Part shown: in pieces, positions 1 through 8,356 of the stretch
How the letters are laid out: every line of letters begins with the position of its first letter
Position numbering within the stretch: the stretch's first letter is position 1
From: an uncultured Oscillospiraceae bacterium
GTDB taxonomy: Bacteria > Bacillota > Clostridia > Oscillospirales > Oscillospiraceae
Assembly (NCBI GenBank): GCA_947627735.1
Contig: CANQXG010000001.1
Location: 144,406 to 207,477 of the forward strand
Direction of reading: 5' to 3'
Length of the DNA stretch: 63,072 bases
The notes under the pieces: generated by a model
What the model was told of the DNA's origin: nothing
Database searches by the model: none
What the model saw: the letters and a program-made list of their open reading frames with translations, nothing else
Made by a program: the position numbers and the translations under genes

Positions 1-1758
1 ACCAGCGTGGAGTACAACAAGGCCAACCAGGGCGCCCGGGGCATCCTCATCAGCGAACCCTACTTCACAGGCCGGAAGGTGATCGTGGCCCGGGAGGACC
101 TGACATACTCCTACGAGGCCAACCTGTCCGTGGCGGTGTCCAGCGGCTCCCAGACCCTGCGCCAGGTGCTTGCCGCCACCTATCCCAACTTCACCCTGGA
201 GGATTACGACACCATCACCGACTGCTTTGACGCCGTGCGCACCGGCGATGCGGATCTGATGATCCTCAACCAATACGTGGTGGAATACTGGCTCACGAAG
301 CCCATCTATGAGCACCTGAAGGTGATCCCGGTGATGGGTCTGGACGACCAGCTGAGCTTCTCGGCGGTGGTCCCCTTCGACGCCAACGGCGAGCCGGTGG
401 GCGAGGACGGCTATACCCTCATCTCCATCCTGAACAAGGCCATCGCCGCCATGCCCGAGGACCTGGAGGGCAGCTATACCATCCAGGCGGTCATAGACAA
501 CCGCTACACCTACACCATGGCGGACATCCTGTACCGGTACCGGTACGCCTTCACGGTGCTGGCCGTATCCCTGGTCCTGATCGCGGGGCTGCTACTTCTG
601 CTGTACCGCCAGCACATCCGCTCCGTGAAGGCCCAGGCCGACGCCAGGGCGAAGAACCAGTTCCTGTCCACCATGAGCCACGAGATACGCACGCCCCTGA
701 ACGGCCTGATCGGCCTGAACTACCTGATGGAGCGCAAGGGCGGCGACCAGGTCCAGATGGCCCGGTACCTGGAGCAGTCCACCGCCACGGCCAAGTACCT
801 TCTCAGCCTGGTCAGCGACATTTTGGACATGTCCATGCTGAACAAGGGGGACGTGGAGCTGGACCGGAAGAGCACGGACATGCGCTCGCTGCTCAGCACC
901 GTGGAGGCCATCGAGCACAGCGCCATGGCGGACAAGGGCCTGGCCTTCGCCGTGGATGTGGACCTGGCCTGCCCCCAGCTGGAGGCCGACGCCGTGCGGG
1001 TGCAGCAGGTGCTGCTGAATCTGCTGGACAACGCCCAGAAGTTCACCCCCGCCGGCGGCAGCGTCACCCTCACCGCCCGCCAGGACCCGCCCGCCGAGGG
1101 CCATGTGGTCACCCGCATCCAGGTGGCCGACACCGGTCGGGGCATGAGCGAGTCGTTCCGCCGGAGCATCTTCGACGCCTTCTCCCAGGAGCGGGACAGC
1201 GTTTCCAAGGGCGACCAGGGCGTGGGCCTGGGCCTGGCCATATGCCACCGGCTGGCGAAGATGATGGGCGGGGAGCTGACCTTCACCAGCGAGCAGGGCA
1301 AGGGCAGCACCTTCGTCTTTTCCTTCCCCGCCGACGTGGCCCGGCCCGCCGAGCGCAGGGCCGATACCGGCGCCGGCGGCTGCGCGCCCCGGCCCCGGGT
1401 GCTGGTGGCGGAGGACAACGACCTCAATGGGGAGATCATGCTGGAGCTGCTGGCCGAGAACGGCTTCGAGGCGGATCGGGCCGCCGACGGACGGCAGGCC
1501 CTGGACATGTTCGGCGCCTCCCAGCCGGGGCGGTACGGCGTGGTGCTGATGGACCTGCTCATGCCCAATATGGACGGCTTCGCCGCCGCCTCCGCCATCC
1601 GGGCCTTGGACCGGCCCGACGGGGCGAGCGTGCGGATCATCGCCTGCAGCGCCAACTGCACGGCGGAGGACCGCTCCCGGGCCGCCGCCAGCGGCATGGA
1701 CGGATTCTTGTCCAAGCCCGTGGACGTGGACGAGCTGCTGGCCGCGCTGGAAAAATAA
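1..1758 (+). CDS. Hybrid sensor histidine kinase/response regulator, 5' end missing
   Basis: The reading frame is open from base 1, so the true start lies upstream; 585 residues are visible. The first ~170 residues look like the second half of a periplasmic amino-acid-binding-type (SBP_bac_3-like) sensor domain. One membrane segment follows at about residues 180-202. A HisKA domain carries the phosphoacceptor His at about residue 227 (FLSTMSHEIRTPLNG). The ATPase domain shows NLLDNAQKF, DTGRGM and GVGLGLAI. A C-terminal receiver domain has its phosphoacceptor Asp at about residue 518 (VLMDLLMP) and the conserved Lys in LSKPVD. The protein therefore senses an external ligand and passes phosphate to its own receiver. 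No output domain or separate regulator is visible, so the target is unknown. A perfect hairpin terminator follows. Confidence 0.93.
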   Translation, partial: TSVEYNKANQGARGILISEPYFTGRKVIVAREDLTYSYEANLSVAVSSGSQTLRQVLAATYPNFTLEDYDTITDCFDAVRTGDADLMILNQYVVEYWLTKPIYEHLKVIPVMGLDDQLSFSAVVPFDANGEPVGEDGYTLISILNKAIAAMPEDLEGSYTIQAVIDNRYTYTMADILYRYRYAFTVLAVSLVLIAGLLLLLYRQHIRSVKAQADARAKNQFLSTMSHEIRTPLNGLIGLNYLMERKGGDQVQMARYLEQSTATAKYLLSLVSDILDMSMLNKGDVELDRKSTDMRSLLSTVEAIEHSAMADKGLAFAVDVDLACPQLEADAVRVQQVLLNLLDNAQKFTPAGGSVTLTARQDPPAEGHVVTRIQVADTGRGMSESFRRSIFDAFSQERDSVSKGDQGVGLGLAICHRLAKMMGGELTFTSEQGKGSTFVFSFPADVARPAERRADTGAGGCAPRPRVLVAEDNDLNGEIMLELLAENGFEADRAADGRQALDMFGASQPGRYGVVLMDLLMPNMDGFAAASAIRALDRPDGASVRIIACSANCTAEDRSRAAASGMDGFLSKPVDVDELLAALEK

Positions 1759-1774
1759 CGTCGGCATAATGTGC

Positions 1775-1809
1775 AAACCGGGCGCACCTTCTGGTGCGCC
1801 CGGTCTTTG
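1775..1809. terminator. Bidirectional rho-independent terminator
   Basis: A perfect 12-bp stem (ACCGGGCGCACC, loop TTCT) sits at 1777-1804 between the convergent hybrid kinase and DUF4364 genes. It has an A-run on the left and CTTTG on the right, so it can serve both strands. Confidence 0.85.
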
Positions 1810-2331
1810 TCAGCTCTCCGTCAGCATCCGCAGTATCTCGTTGTAGATGTCCTCGGCCCCGGCGCGGAAGCGCTGCTCGATGGCCCTGGCCTGTTCCTCG
1901 TCCGGCACCGCCAGGCGCATGGAGATGATCTCTCCCACCCCGTCGCTCAGCCGCAGGCTCACGCTCCGGCCCCCCTTGGGTCCCGGCTCCGTGGCCGTGT
2001 CGATCATGCTGGCCCGGCGCATGGCCGCCGCCACCGGGGCGGTGAGCCGCTCGGCCTTGGCCCGGACCGTATAGGGCAGACTGGAGGAAACGGTGTTCAC
2101 GTTCCGCCGGCCCTTTTCGGTGATGGCGTACTTCCCCTTTTCCTCGGCGATGTGCCCTGTGGCGATCAGCTCGCCCAGGCAGTCGGTGTAGTCGAACCAG
2201 GTGAACCCCCCGTCGAACAGCGCCAGATCCGACAGCGTCACCGGCTCCACCGGCTTGGGCAGCTTTTCCAGTATGAACAGGATGAGTATCTTGATGTCCA
2301 GCTTATCCCGGATGAATCCGAGCCGCTCCAT
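1810..2331 (-). CDS. DUF4364 family protein (winged-helix type)
   Basis: 173 residues starting MERLGFIRDKLDIKILILF. The start at 2331 is chosen because an AGAGGGGG ribosome site precedes it; a longer frame upstream has no such site. The N-terminal ~80 residues have the helix pattern of a winged-helix DNA-binding domain (KLPKPVEPVTLSDLALFDGG, then YAITEKGR for the wing). The C-terminal part is the usual DUF4364 alpha/beta region. DUF4364 proteins are small and Clostridia-restricted, and most have no assigned function; a transcriptional regulator role is inferred from the fold. It faces the kinase gene across a shared terminator. No operon partner is visible. Confidence 0.85.
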   Translation of the reverse strand: MERLGFIRDKLDIKILILFILEKLPKPVEPVTLSDLALFDGGFTWFDYTDCLGELIATGHIAEEKGKYAITEKGRRNVNTVSSSLPYTVRAKAERLTAPVAAAMRRASMIDTATEPGPKGGRSVSLRLSDGVGEIISMRLAVPDEEQARAIEQRFRAGAEDIYNEILRMLTES

Positions 2332-2476
2332 GTCCGCGCCCCCTCTCTTTGTATCCCATATCATGATACCACATTTCCGCCCCGCCGTACAGGAAAACTT
2401 CACATATTTCCCCCGCCGGCATAGACTGTACTGAAACCGCCGGGGCGGCCCGGCGACTATGATAGGAGGTATCAGC

Positions 2477-3283
2477 ATGGCGGACAGCCAGGAATGCACC
2501 GAAGCCGTGTGCATCCATACAAGGAAAATATACGACAGCTGCCGCGATAAGGACTGTGTGGAGGATCTGCGGGTCTACCCCACCGCCAGCTCCCAGCCGT
2601 ACATAGAGAGCGCCTTCAGCGTACGGCCCACCGGGGCCACGCTGCTGTTTGCGGATGTGGACGTGGACGAGATCAGCTTCAACCGGGGCTATTACACGGT
2701 GGACGTGACCTATTTCTACGAGGTCAGCGGCATCACCTTCCCCGGGGAGAACCAGGTCAGCGGCCTGGCCGTATTCAACAAGCGGGTCATGCTCTTCGGC
2801 AGCGAGGGTTCCGCCAAGGTGTTCTCCTCCGACGGCTCCTTTGCCGACAGCTACACCCAGCCCATCGCCGTGGTGGAGTGCGTGGACCCCATCGCCCTGA
2901 ACATGAAGGTGGTGGACGCCTGCCCCACGGGCCTGATGGCGGACGTGAACGCCATCCCGGCGGCCATCCTGGCCCACTTCGGGGAGGATCTGGTGCTCAC
3001 CGACGGCTCCCGGATGCTGCTGGCCACCCTGGGCCAGTTCTCCATCATCCGTCTGGAGCGGGACAGCCAGCTGGTGGTGCCGGTATACGACTACTGCCTG
3101 CCCGACAAGGACTGCGTCTCCGGCTCGGAGGACGACCCCTGCACTCTCTTCAGTCGGATCAGATTTCCCGTCGAGGAGTTCTTCCCGCCCGACAGCATCG
3201 ACGCGGCGGAGGATTACCGCTCCGCCATCCAGAACCTGAACATCCCCCAGACCCCGGCGGTGAACCTCAACGCAAACAACTGA
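2477..3283 (+). CDS. Conserved hypothetical protein with N-terminal Cys pattern
   Basis: 268 residues from ATG 2477, preceded by a good AGGAGG (2464-2469); an upstream in-frame ATG at 2459 overlaps that ribosome site and is less likely. The N-terminus has Cys residues in CTEAVCIHTRKIYDSCRDKD, followed by CVEDLRVY. Further Cys occur in the C-terminal third (DYCLPDKDCVSGSEDDPC). There is no signal peptide or membrane segment. Proteins beginning this way are seen in many clostridial genomes as hypothetical, and I do not know a function. The beta-rich composition and paired Cys suggest a disulfide- or metal-stabilised structural protein, and a spore-coat role is only a guess. A strong terminator follows directly, so it is probably monocistronic. 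Confidence 0.85.
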   Translation: MADSQECTEAVCIHTRKIYDSCRDKDCVEDLRVYPTASSQPYIESAFSVRPTGATLLFADVDVDEISFNRGYYTVDVTYFYEVSGITFPGENQVSGLAVFNKRVMLFGSEGSAKVFSSDGSFADSYTQPIAVVECVDPIALNMKVVDACPTGLMADVNAIPAAILAHFGEDLVLTDGSRMLLATLGQFSIIRLERDSQLVVPVYDYCLPDKDCVSGSEDDPCTLFSRIRFPVEEFFPPDSIDAAEDYRSAIQNLNIPQTPAVNLNANN

Positions 3284-3284
3284 A

Positions 3285-3322
3285 AAAACGGGCTGCCCCG
3301 CGGCAGCCCGTTTTCGCGTTTT
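3285..3322 (+). terminator. Rho-independent terminator
   Basis: Stem 3285-3297 / 3302-3314 (CGGGCTGCC core, loop CCGC) with flanking A and T runs. It ends the 2477-3283 gene and may also serve the convergent esterase gene. Confidence 0.9.
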
Positions 3323-3336
3323 TACATAGCAGCGCC

Positions 3337-4110
3337 TCACCTGTCCAGCCACAGGAAGTCCATGAACCCCGGCACCAATTTTTCCCAGCTGGCCTCGCTG
3401 TGGCCGCCTCCGCGCTGGCACACGACCCGGGTCACGGCGCCCTTTTGCCCCAGCAGGCCGGCGATCTCCAGGTTGTTCTGGGCAGTGGGCGTGTCATAAT
3501 CCCCCGCCTGACGCCGGCCCCCGGCCTCCTTCGTCCCCCAGGAGAGGTAGAAGCGGCTGTCCGGGTCGATGGGCGCGGTCCGGATATCCTCCCGCAGACT
3601 GGGCATACAGGGGGAGATGGAGCTGGAAACGCAGGCGGCCTTGGAGTAGACGCCGTTATATTTTATCGCGGCGTACAGGCTCATCAGCCCGCCCATGGAC
3701 GAGCCGCCGATGGCCGTGGCCTCCCGGAAGGCATAGGTGCGGTACCCCCGGTCGATCATGGGCTTCAGCTCATAGGCCATGAAGTCCATCGTGGCCGCGC
3801 CCGTGCCCCACAGGTCGCCCCAGAACTTGCCCTGGAAGTGATAGGGGCAGTATTCCCGCAGCCGCTCGTTCCCCTCGTGGCCGCACTCGATGCCCACCAC
3901 GATGATGGGCTTGGCCCACGTGCGCAGAAACTCCGCCATGCCCCAGCTCTTGCCGTACGTGGCGTCCGCGTCGGAAAAGAGGTTGTGCCCGTCGAAGAAA
4001 TACATCACCGGGTAGCGCTCATCGCTGGCCTCATAGCCGTCCGGCAGCCATATGTGCAGCGGACGGTTCTTGCCCGCAGGGGTGAAGATCATGTCGCGCT
4101 TGATGAGCAT
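3337..4110 (-). CDS. Alpha/beta-hydrolase, putative esterase family
   Basis: 257 residues, a full-length esterase-D/Fes-like alpha/beta-hydrolase. The nucleophile elbow is GGSSMGG (about residue 147). A C-terminal GGGHSEASW supplies the catalytic His, and an early YFFDGHN motif is typical of this family. There is no signal peptide, so it is probably cytoplasmic. The start is preceded by AGGAGGATTTTCG. Family members hydrolyse carboxylic esters such as acylated sugars or siderophores; the substrate here is unknown. It lies downstream of glmM and the beta-helix gene on the same strand, but a terminator at 4126-4153 separates them. Confidence 0.88.
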   Translation of the reverse strand: MLIKRDMIFTPAGKNRPLHIWLPDGYEASDERYPVMYFFDGHNLFSDADATYGKSWGMAEFLRTWAKPIIVVGIECGHEGNERLREYCPYHFQGKFWGDLWGTGAATMDFMAYELKPMIDRGYRTYAFREATAIGGSSMGGLMSLYAAIKYNGVYSKAACVSSSISPCMPSLREDIRTAPIDPDSRFYLSWGTKEAGGRRQAGDYDTPTAQNNLEIAGLLGQKGAVTRVVCQRGGGHSEASWEKLVPGFMDFLWLDR

Positions 4111-4125
4111 CGAAAATCCTCCTGT

Positions 4126-4153
4126 AAAACCGGGCTGCCCTGGGGCAGCCCGG
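4126..4153 (-). terminator. Rho-independent terminator after the beta-helix gene
   Basis: 10-bp stem CCGGGCTGCC (4130-4139) / 4144-4153, loop CTGG. On the minus strand it is followed by TTTT, ending the glmM/beta-helix transcript. Confidence 0.8.
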
Positions 4154-4161
4154 CTCGCGTT

Positions 4162-4827
4162 TTATAGCAGCGTTTTCGGTACGATGTTGTTCTGGCTTTT
4201 GAAGATGGAATTTTCCGGCACCACGCCCCGCACCGAGGACAGGGGGTAGACGCTGCTGTCCCGGCCTATGACCGTGCCGGGGTTCAGCACGCTGTTGCAG
4301 CCGATCTCCACCCGGTCGCCCAGCATGGCCCCCACCTTCTTCCGGCCTGTGGCCATGGCCTGCTGGCCGCTGCGGACCACCACCAGGGTCTTGTCGCTCT
4401 TGACGTTGGAGGTGATGCTCCCCGCCCCCATGTGGGCCTTGTAGCCCAGGATGGAGTCGCCCACGTAATTGTAGTGGGGCACCTGCACGCCGTCGAACAG
4501 GATGACGTTTTTCAGCTCCGTGGAATTGCCCACCACGCACTTGTCCCCCACCAGGGCGCTGCCCCGGATAAAGGCGCACTGGCGCACCTCGGTGCCATGG
4601 CCGATGATGCAGGGGCCTTTGATATAGGCGCTGGGGAACACCGCGGCGTCCTTGGCGATCCACACGTCCTCCGCCGGGTGGTCGTACTCCGACTCCGGCA
4701 GCGTGGGTCCCAGGGCCAGGATGAACGCGCCGATGCCGTCCAGGGCCTGCCAGGGGTACTCCGCCCCGGCCAGCAGCGCCGCCGCGGCGGTGTGGCTCAG
4801 GTCATAAAGCTCCGCCGTCTTTATCAT
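4162..4827 (-). CDS. Left-handed beta-helix (hexapeptide) sugar-phosphate acetyltransferase-like protein
   Basis: 221 residues. After ~55 N-terminal residues the sequence is a hexapeptide-repeat left-handed beta-helix (VWIAKDAAVFPSAYIKGPCI and on to IGCNSVLNPGTVIGRDSSVY). This matches the C-terminal half of GlmU-type enzymes, which acetylate GlcN-1-P. The N-terminal uridyltransferase domain of GlmU is absent. Its start overlaps the glmM stop by 4 bases (4824-4827), so the two are translationally coupled. It probably acts just after GlmM in UDP-GlcNAc synthesis or on a related sugar phosphate. Databases often label such proteins UDP-GlcNAc pyrophosphorylase, which the missing domain does not support. 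Confidence 0.85.
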   Translation of the reverse strand: MIKTAELYDLSHTAAAALLAGAEYPWQALDGIGAFILALGPTLPESEYDHPAEDVWIAKDAAVFPSAYIKGPCIIGHGTEVRQCAFIRGSALVGDKCVVGNSTELKNVILFDGVQVPHYNYVGDSILGYKAHMGAGSITSNVKSDKTLVVVRSGQQAMATGRKKVGAMLGDRVEIGCNSVLNPGTVIGRDSSVYPLSSVRGVVPENSIFKSQNNIVPKTLL

Positions 4828-6179
4828 TTGCGCACCTCCACCAGCAGGCCCTGCCGCTCCATGGCGGCGATGATCCTATCCACGCTCTGCTCGCACAGCT
4901 CCGGCGTGGGCGCCTCGGCCATCACCCGCAGCACCGGCTCGGTGCCGCTCTTGCGCAGCAGCACCCGTCCGTCGGTGCCCAGCGCCGCCTCCACGGCGGC
5001 GGTCTCCGCCTGGACGGCGGCGTCGGCCAGGGTGGTCTCCTTGTCCGTGACCACCACGTTTTTCAGCACCTGGGGATAGGTCTTCACCGGCGCCGCCAGG
5101 GTGGACAGGGGCAGGTTGGTCTGGATCATCACCTGCATGACCATGATGGCGGTGATCAGCCCGTCACCGGAGCGGGCGTACTTGCGGAAGATGATGTGGC
5201 CGGACTGCTCCCCGCCGATCAGGTGGTTGTTGGCCTTCATGTTCTCGTACACGTACCGGTCCCCCACGGCGGTCTTTTCATAGCGGATGCCGATCTCGTC
5301 CAGGGCCTTGTAAAGGCCCAGGTTGGACATGACCGTGGTCACCACGGTGTTGTCGGGCAGCTGGCCGTGCTCCTTCATATACTTGGCGCAGATATACATG
5401 ATCTTGTCGCCGTTGACCACCGCGCCCCGCTCGTCCACCGCCAGGCACCGGTCCCCGTCCCCGTCGAAGGCGAAGCCGCAGTCCACCTGGCCCTGGCGGA
5501 CCAGCTCCTGGAGCTGCTCGATGTGGGTGGAGCCGCAGGCGAAGTTGATGTTGGTGCCATCGGGCCGGTCGTTGATGACCTTCACCTTCGCCCCCAGGGC
5601 GGTGAACACGGACCGGGCGATCATCCAGGTGGAGCCGTTGGCGCAGTCCAGGGCCACGGTCCGGTTCTCAAAGGGGCACTCCGCCACGGAGGCCAGGCGG
5701 CCTATGTACCGGTTGCGGCCTGAGTAGAAGTCCACGGTGCAGCCGATCTGGTCCTTGGTGGCGTAGGGCAGCTCCCCCGTGCGGCCGTCGATATAGTCCT
5801 CGATGGCGTCCTGGACGGCGTCGTCCATCTTCTCGCCGTTGCCGTTGAGCAGCTTGATGCCGTTGTCATAGTAGGGGTTGTGACTGGCGGAGATCATCAC
5901 CCCGCAGTCGAAGCCCTCGCTGCGGGTGATGTAGGCCACGCAGGGGGTGGTGGTCACGTGCAGCAGATAGGCGTCCGCGCCGGAGGACACCAGGCCCGCG
6001 GCCAGGGCATTCTCGTACATATAGCTGCTGCGGCGGGTATCCTTGCCGATGACCACCTTTGCCTTGTGGTCACGGCCATAGTACCAGCCCAGGTACCGTC
6101 CGATCTGAAAGGCGTGGACCGGATTGAGGACCACGTTGGCCTCCCCCCGGAAGCCGTCTGTGCCGAAGTATTTTCCCAT
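4824..6179 (-). CDS. glmM: Phosphoglucosamine mutase
   Basis: 451 residues, the usual length. It converts glucosamine-6-phosphate to glucosamine-1-phosphate for peptidoglycan precursor synthesis. All four alpha-D-phosphohexomutase signatures are present: the active-site phosphoserine at S99 (ISASHNP), the Mg loop DGDGDR at D239/D241/D243, the sugar-binding GGEQSGH, and the phosphate-binding RKSGTEPVLRVM near the C-terminus. The N-terminal GKYFGTDGFRG is classic GlmM. AAGGAGAAAC precedes the start. It is coupled by a 4-base overlap to the beta-helix gene downstream. Confidence 0.97.
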   Translation of the reverse strand: MGKYFGTDGFRGEANVVLNPVHAFQIGRYLGWYYGRDHKAKVVIGKDTRRSSYMYENALAAGLVSSGADAYLLHVTTTPCVAYITRSEGFDCGVMISASHNPYYDNGIKLLNGNGEKMDDAVQDAIEDYIDGRTGELPYATKDQIGCTVDFYSGRNRYIGRLASVAECPFENRTVALDCANGSTWMIARSVFTALGAKVKVINDRPDGTNINFACGSTHIEQLQELVRQGQVDCGFAFDGDGDRCLAVDERGAVVNGDKIMYICAKYMKEHGQLPDNTVVTTVMSNLGLYKALDEIGIRYEKTAVGDRYVYENMKANNHLIGGEQSGHIIFRKYARSGDGLITAIMVMQVMIQTNLPLSTLAAPVKTYPQVLKNVVVTDKETTLADAAVQAETAAVEAALGTDGRVLLRKSGTEPVLRVMAEAPTPELCEQSVDRIIAAMERQGLLVEVRK

Positions 6180-6246
6180 AGTGTCTGTTTCTCCTTGCTG
6201 GATAGTGCCCGCTCATAAGACGGGCCGTCGGCGGCATACTAATGCC

Positions 6247-6924
6247 ATGGTTTTGAAGATCGTTGTGAATTCGGTTATCATGTATGCGCTGCTCATCCTG
6301 TTTATGCGGGTGATGGGCAAGCGCCAGCTCGGCCAGTTGGAGCCGTCGGAGCTGGTGGTGACCATCCTGATCTCCGAAGTGGCCTCCACGCCCATGGCCG
6401 ACCCGACCAAGCCGATCTATTACGGCGCGGTGCCGGTGTTCGTGCTGTTTCTGACGGAGCTGGCCATGAGCCTTATCATGGCCAAGAGCGTGCGCCTGCG
6501 CACCCTTTTGGCGGGCAAGCCCTCCCTGCTCATCGTCCATGGCCGGATCGACCAGGCCCAGATGCGCCGCAACCGCTTCACCCCCGACGAGCTGGCGGAG
6601 GCCCTGCGCAGCCAGGGGGCGCTGGATCTGAACCAGGTCCAGTACGCCATCCTGGAAACGGACGGACAGCTGAACGTTATCATGGACCCCGCCGACCGGC
6701 CCGTCACCGCCGGCCAGATGGGTCTGGCGGAGGCGGACGCCGGCTATCCCATGATCGTGGTCAACGATGGCCGGGTGCTGGAGGAGAACCTGCGCCTGCT
6801 GGGGCTGGACAGCCGGTGGCTGGAAAAGAAGCTTCGGGAGCAGGGCGTGTCCTCGCCCAGGGACGTGTATCTGATGACCGTGGACGCCGCCGGCGGGATA
6901 TACCTCTCCCCCCGGCAGCGGTGA
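6247..6924 (+). CDS. DUF421 (YetF/YcaP-type) membrane protein
   Basis: 225 residues. Three N-terminal membrane segments include the family hallmark MRVMGKRQLGQLEPSELVVT. A soluble alpha/beta domain follows, with GKPSLLIVHGRIDQ, RNRFTPDELAEALRSQG and YAILETDGQLNVI. The start at 6247 places the hallmark at the usual position, although no good ribosome site precedes it. The role of the family is poorly defined; spore-related and envelope roles have been proposed for Bacillus relatives. It converges on nrdR, with two bases between the stop codons. Confidence 0.88.
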   Translation: MVLKIVVNSVIMYALLILFMRVMGKRQLGQLEPSELVVTILISEVASTPMADPTKPIYYGAVPVFVLFLTELAMSLIMAKSVRLRTLLAGKPSLLIVHGRIDQAQMRRNRFTPDELAEALRSQGALDLNQVQYAILETDGQLNVIMDPADRPVTAGQMGLAEADAGYPMIVVNDGRVLEENLRLLGLDSRWLEKKLREQGVSSPRDVYLMTVDAAGGIYLSPRQR

Positions 6925-6925
6925 A

Positions 6926-7393
6926 TCAGGCGTTCTTGGTCTTGTCCCCCAGGAGCTTGGTCAATTCTTCCATGAAGGTGTTGATGTCCTTGAACTGGCG
7001 GTACACGCTGGCGAAGCGGACGTAGGACACCTCGTCCACGTTCTTCAGCTGCTCCATGACCATGTCGCCGATCTCCGCCGTGGACACCTCCCGCTCCAGA
7101 GCGCTCTGCAGCTCCGTTTCGATGTCGTCGGCGATGGACTCGATCTTGTCCAGGGGCACGGTCCGCTTCTCGCAGGCCCGGACCATGGAGTTGATGAGCT
7201 TGACCTTGTCGAAGGTCTGGCGGCTGCCGTCCCGCTTCACCACCACCAGAGGCATGCGCTCCACCTTCTCATAGGTGGTGAACCGCTTGGAGCACATCAG
7301 GCACTCTCTCCGGCGGCGGATGGTGCTGCCCTCGTCCGCCGGACGGGAGTCGATGACCTTGCTCTCGCTGTAACCGCAATAGGGACATTTCAT
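6926..7393 (-). CDS. nrdR: Transcriptional repressor NrdR
   Basis: 155 residues from ATG 7393 (GGGAGGG ribosome site); the frame continues seven codons upstream without better support. The zinc ribbon uses C3/C6 and C31/C34 (MKCPYCG ... CLMC), followed by the ATP-cone domain ([20 protein letters not shown]). NrdR senses ATP/dATP and represses ribonucleotide reductase genes. It is probably monocistronic, since the 3' end abuts the convergent DUF421 gene. Confidence 0.97.
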   Translation of the reverse strand: MKCPYCGYSESKVIDSRPADEGSTIRRRRECLMCSKRFTTYEKVERMPLVVVKRDGSRQTFDKVKLINSMVRACEKRTVPLDKIESIADDIETELQSALEREVSTAEIGDMVMEQLKNVDEVSYVRFASVYRQFKDINTFMEELTKLLGDKTKNA

Positions 7394-7446
7394 GTGTCTG
7401 CCCTCCCGAACCACACTGCCGCGGCCCTAGGCCGCTGATTTACATA

Positions 7447-7475
7447 ATTATACCACAGCCCTTGCGATATTGCCA
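7447..7475 (-). promoter_or_regulatory. Candidate sigma-A promoter for nrdR
   Basis: On the minus strand a perfect -10 TATAAT (7447-7452) lies about 17 bases from a weak -35 TGGCAA (7470-7475), some 55 bases upstream of the nrdR start. Confidence 0.5.
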
Positions 7476-7556
7476 CAAAAATGTTTCCCATTTCGCGAAA
7501 TATCTCTCCATTTTGCCGTTTGTGCCGGGATTTTCCCCGGCGCAGCCTTGTTTTTA

Positions 7557-7585
7557 TTGAAAAACAGGCCCGGGTATTATATAAT
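7557..7585 (+). promoter_or_regulatory. Sigma-A promoter for the sirtuin gene
   Basis: -35 TTGAAA (7557-7562), a 17-bp spacer and a perfect -10 TATAAT (7580-7585), 54 bases before the start at 7640. Confidence 0.8.
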
Positions 7586-7639
7586 AAGTTGATTTAGAGG
7601 CCCCAAATTATGGGAACAGTACAGGGGGAGGTGCGCCTG

Positions 7640-8356
7640 ATGGACAGTGCGCTGGAAACTCTGCGCCAATGGACGGCTGAGAGCAACAACATCGTCTTTT
7701 TCGGCGGCGCCGGCGTGTCCACCGAGAGCGGCATCCCGGACTTCCGCAGCGTGGACGGCCTGTACAGCCAGCAGTGGGCCTATCCCCCGGAGACCATCCT
7801 CTCCCACAGCTTCTTCGAGCGCGACCCGGCGGAGTTTTACCGCTTCTACCGGGCGAAGCTGGTGGTGAAGGGCGCCAAGCCCAACGCCGCCCACCTGAAG
7901 CTGGCCCAGTGGGAGCGGGAGGGAAAGCTCCGGGCGGTGCTCACCCAGAACATCGACGGCCTGCACCAGGCCGCGGGCAGCCGGGAGGTGCTGGAGCTGC
8001 ACGGCTCCACCCTGCGCTGCTACTGCTCCCGGTGCCGCAAGCCCTATCCGGTCAGCTTCATCAACGACGGCGAAGGGGTGCCCCGCTGCGGCTGCGGCGG
8101 CGTGGTCCGGCCTGACGTGGTTCTGTATGAGGAGCCGCTGGACGAGGACATCCTCCGGCGCAGCGTGATGCACATCCGCGCGGCGGACATGCTCATCGTG
8201 GGCGGGACCAGCCTGGCCGTATACCCCGCGGCGGGCCTTATCAACTACTACCGGGGCAGCCGTCTTGTGCTGGTGAACCGGGGCGTCACCCCCCGGGACG
8301 GGGAGGCGGACCTGATCGTGCGGGGCAACATCGGCGAGATATTCTCCCAGCTATGA
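7640..8356 (+). CDS. cobB: NAD-dependent protein deacylase, Sir2 family
   Basis: 238 residues from ATG 7640, which has GGGGGAGG just upstream; an ATG at 7610 in the same frame lacks a ribosome site. NAD-binding motifs are GGAGVSTESGIPDFR (residues 22-36) and TQNIDGLH. The catalytic His is in LELHGS. A structural zinc site is formed by CYCSRC and CGCGG. The enzyme removes acyl groups from lysines at the cost of NAD. The stop overlaps the next gene's start (ATGA), so the glycosyltransferase is co-translated. Confidence 0.95.
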   Translation: MDSALETLRQWTAESNNIVFFGGAGVSTESGIPDFRSVDGLYSQQWAYPPETILSHSFFERDPAEFYRFYRAKLVVKGAKPNAAHLKLAQWEREGKLRAVLTQNIDGLHQAAGSREVLELHGSTLRCYCSRCRKPYPVSFINDGEGVPRCGCGGVVRPDVVLYEEPLDEDILRRSVMHIRAADMLIVGGTSLAVYPAAGLINYYRGSRLVLVNRGVTPRDGEADLIVRGNIGEIFSQL

